From contig NZ_MJGI01000010.1 in the NCBI RefSeq assembly GCF_001864835.1, forward strand, positions 1 to 36,793: 36,793 bases of DNA, read 5' to 3'. The notes beneath the pieces were generated by a model. The model did no database searches. It was not told the origin of the DNA and saw nothing but the letters and a program-made list of their open reading frames with translations. The first letter of the stretch is position 1. Each line of letters opens with the position of its first letter. The stretch is from Curtobacterium sp. MCBA15_001. GTDB lineage: Bacteria; Actinomycetota; Actinomycetes; Actinomycetales; Microbacteriaceae. The position numbers and the translations under genes are program-made. Shown here piece after piece: positions 36,129 to 36,793 of the stretch.

Positions 36129-36793
36129 TCAGACGTCGACGCTGGCGGTCGCGACGCACCGGAGGACGCGCCCACCCCCGGCGCGCACGGCACGGACGGC
36201 CTCGGCCATCGTCACCCCGGTGGTCACGACGTCATCGACCAGGACGACGTCCCGCCCGTGCACCCCCACGGCGCGGAGGGTGCCGATCGTGGCGTCCACG
36301 CGCTCGAGCGCCGTCCGCTCCTTCTGCCCACCGCCAGCAATCGGCCCGGCGCGCCCGTGGTCGGACCGCCGCACCCGGCGGAGCGCCCCGGTGCCACGGA
36401 CGCCCCCGCGTGCGAGCAACAGCACGACGGGGTCGAACCCGCGCCGACGACGTCCACGCGGGGAGGGCGGCACCCGGAGCACACGTGTCCCTGGTGGGGC
36501 TCCGGCGAGCGCCTGCCGCACCAGGTCCCCCGTCCGGCGGCCGAGCGGGGTCGCCACGTCGACGCGCCCACGGAGCTTGAGCTCGAGCAGCAGGGTGCGG
36601 ACGAGTCCCTCGTACTCGAAGGCGGCATCGAGACGAGCGCTCGCCACCAGCCGGACCCGCCGGGGTCGCGCGGTCAGGTCGGCTCGGCACGCTGCGCAGA
36701 GCGCGCGGTCCGGCGCGCCACACCCCAGGCACCGGACGGGCAGCAGCAACCCGATGACGGCAGCGACGGCGTCAGACCAGGAGGACCAGGAGG
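36129..36793 (-). CDS. comF: ComF-family phosphoribosyltransferase-like protein (5' end outside window)
   Basis: At least 221 residues. The frame is open to the right edge with no convincing start: a TTG at 36749 cuts into the N-terminal hydrophobic lead (AVIGLLLPVRCLGCG), so the true start is probably outside. An N-terminal zinc-ribbon-like part has CLGCGAPDRALCAACR, a CxxC pair repeated. A type I PRTase domain ends with the PRPP motif DVVLVDDVVTTGVTMAEAVRA. ComF is needed for DNA uptake in naturally competent bacteria, but the family is widespread in actinobacteria without known competence. The protein is very Arg-rich in the middle (PPSPRGRRRRGFDP). Confidence 0.88.
   Translation of the reverse strand, partial: SWSSWSDAVAAVIGLLLPVRCLGCGAPDRALCAACRADLTARPRRVRLVASARLDAAFEYEGLVRTLLLELKLRGRVDVATPLGRRTGDLVRQALAGAPPGTRVLRVPPSPRGRRRRGFDPVVLLLARGGVRGTGALRRVRRSDHGRAGPIAGGGQKERTALERVDATIGTLRAVGVHGRDVVLVDDVVTTGVTMAEAVRAVRAGGGRVLRCVATASVDV

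Overview
The window is high-GC actinobacterial chromosome. Gene content and order, together with -10 boxes of the TAnnnT type set 6-7 bases before start codons, suggest Microbacteriaceae, possibly Curtobacterium or a close relative. The genus is inference; the actinobacterial assignment rests on WhiB1, PdtaS, an Rv3235-like protein, a SCO4848-like protein and an EspR-like regulator. Thirty-four protein genes and one tRNA gene are supported. No complete insertion sequence, prophage or CRISPR array was seen.

Left part (1-15022, all minus strand): the first 250 bases hold two candidate tandem promoters and, at the extreme edge, a motif typical of actinobacterial rRNA operon leaders, so an rRNA operon may start just outside the window. 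Then, in transcription order from right to left, come trehalose synthesis (otsA-otsB), branched-chain amino acid synthesis (ilvD-ilvB-ilvN-ilvC), mannitol-1-phosphate dehydrogenase (mtlD), two small membrane proteins, and serA-leuB-ilvE plus a fumarylacetoacetate-hydrolase-family enzyme. Together these cover most of valine/isoleucine synthesis, the third leucine step, the final transamination and the first step of serine synthesis.

Middle part (15156-24787): transport and envelope functions in alternating orientation. They are an 840-residue multi-spanning membrane protein, a CorA-family transporter with GQN instead of GMN, an SLC13/ArsB-type permease, a tiny membrane protein, an MscS channel, an AnsP-like amino acid permease, a small unknown protein, an aldo/keto reductase and a SCO4848-like membrane protein. 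Convergent gene pairs are separated by strong palindromic terminators, several of which share the same core sequence.

Right-middle (24909-27783): a four-gene operon with overlapping or abutting reading frames. It encodes an EspR-like HTH regulator, an ImmA/IrrE-type zinc peptidase, a seven-helix membrane protein of the MAB_1171c type and an alpha/beta hydrolase. It lies immediately 3' of a tRNA-Lys(CTT) gene. It looks like a compact sensing module (membrane receptor, peptidase, repressor, enzyme) and is the best candidate here for an under-described system.

Right part (27896-36793): Bcp peroxiredoxin, a small membrane protein, whiB1, then a 640-base gene-free region with a 206-base tandem duplication, each copy carrying an identical 68-base hairpin. 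It is followed by the PdtaS-type sensor kinase, an Rv3235-like protein whose upstream region has a DnaA-box match, and the conserved secA-hpf-comF block; comF runs off the right edge.
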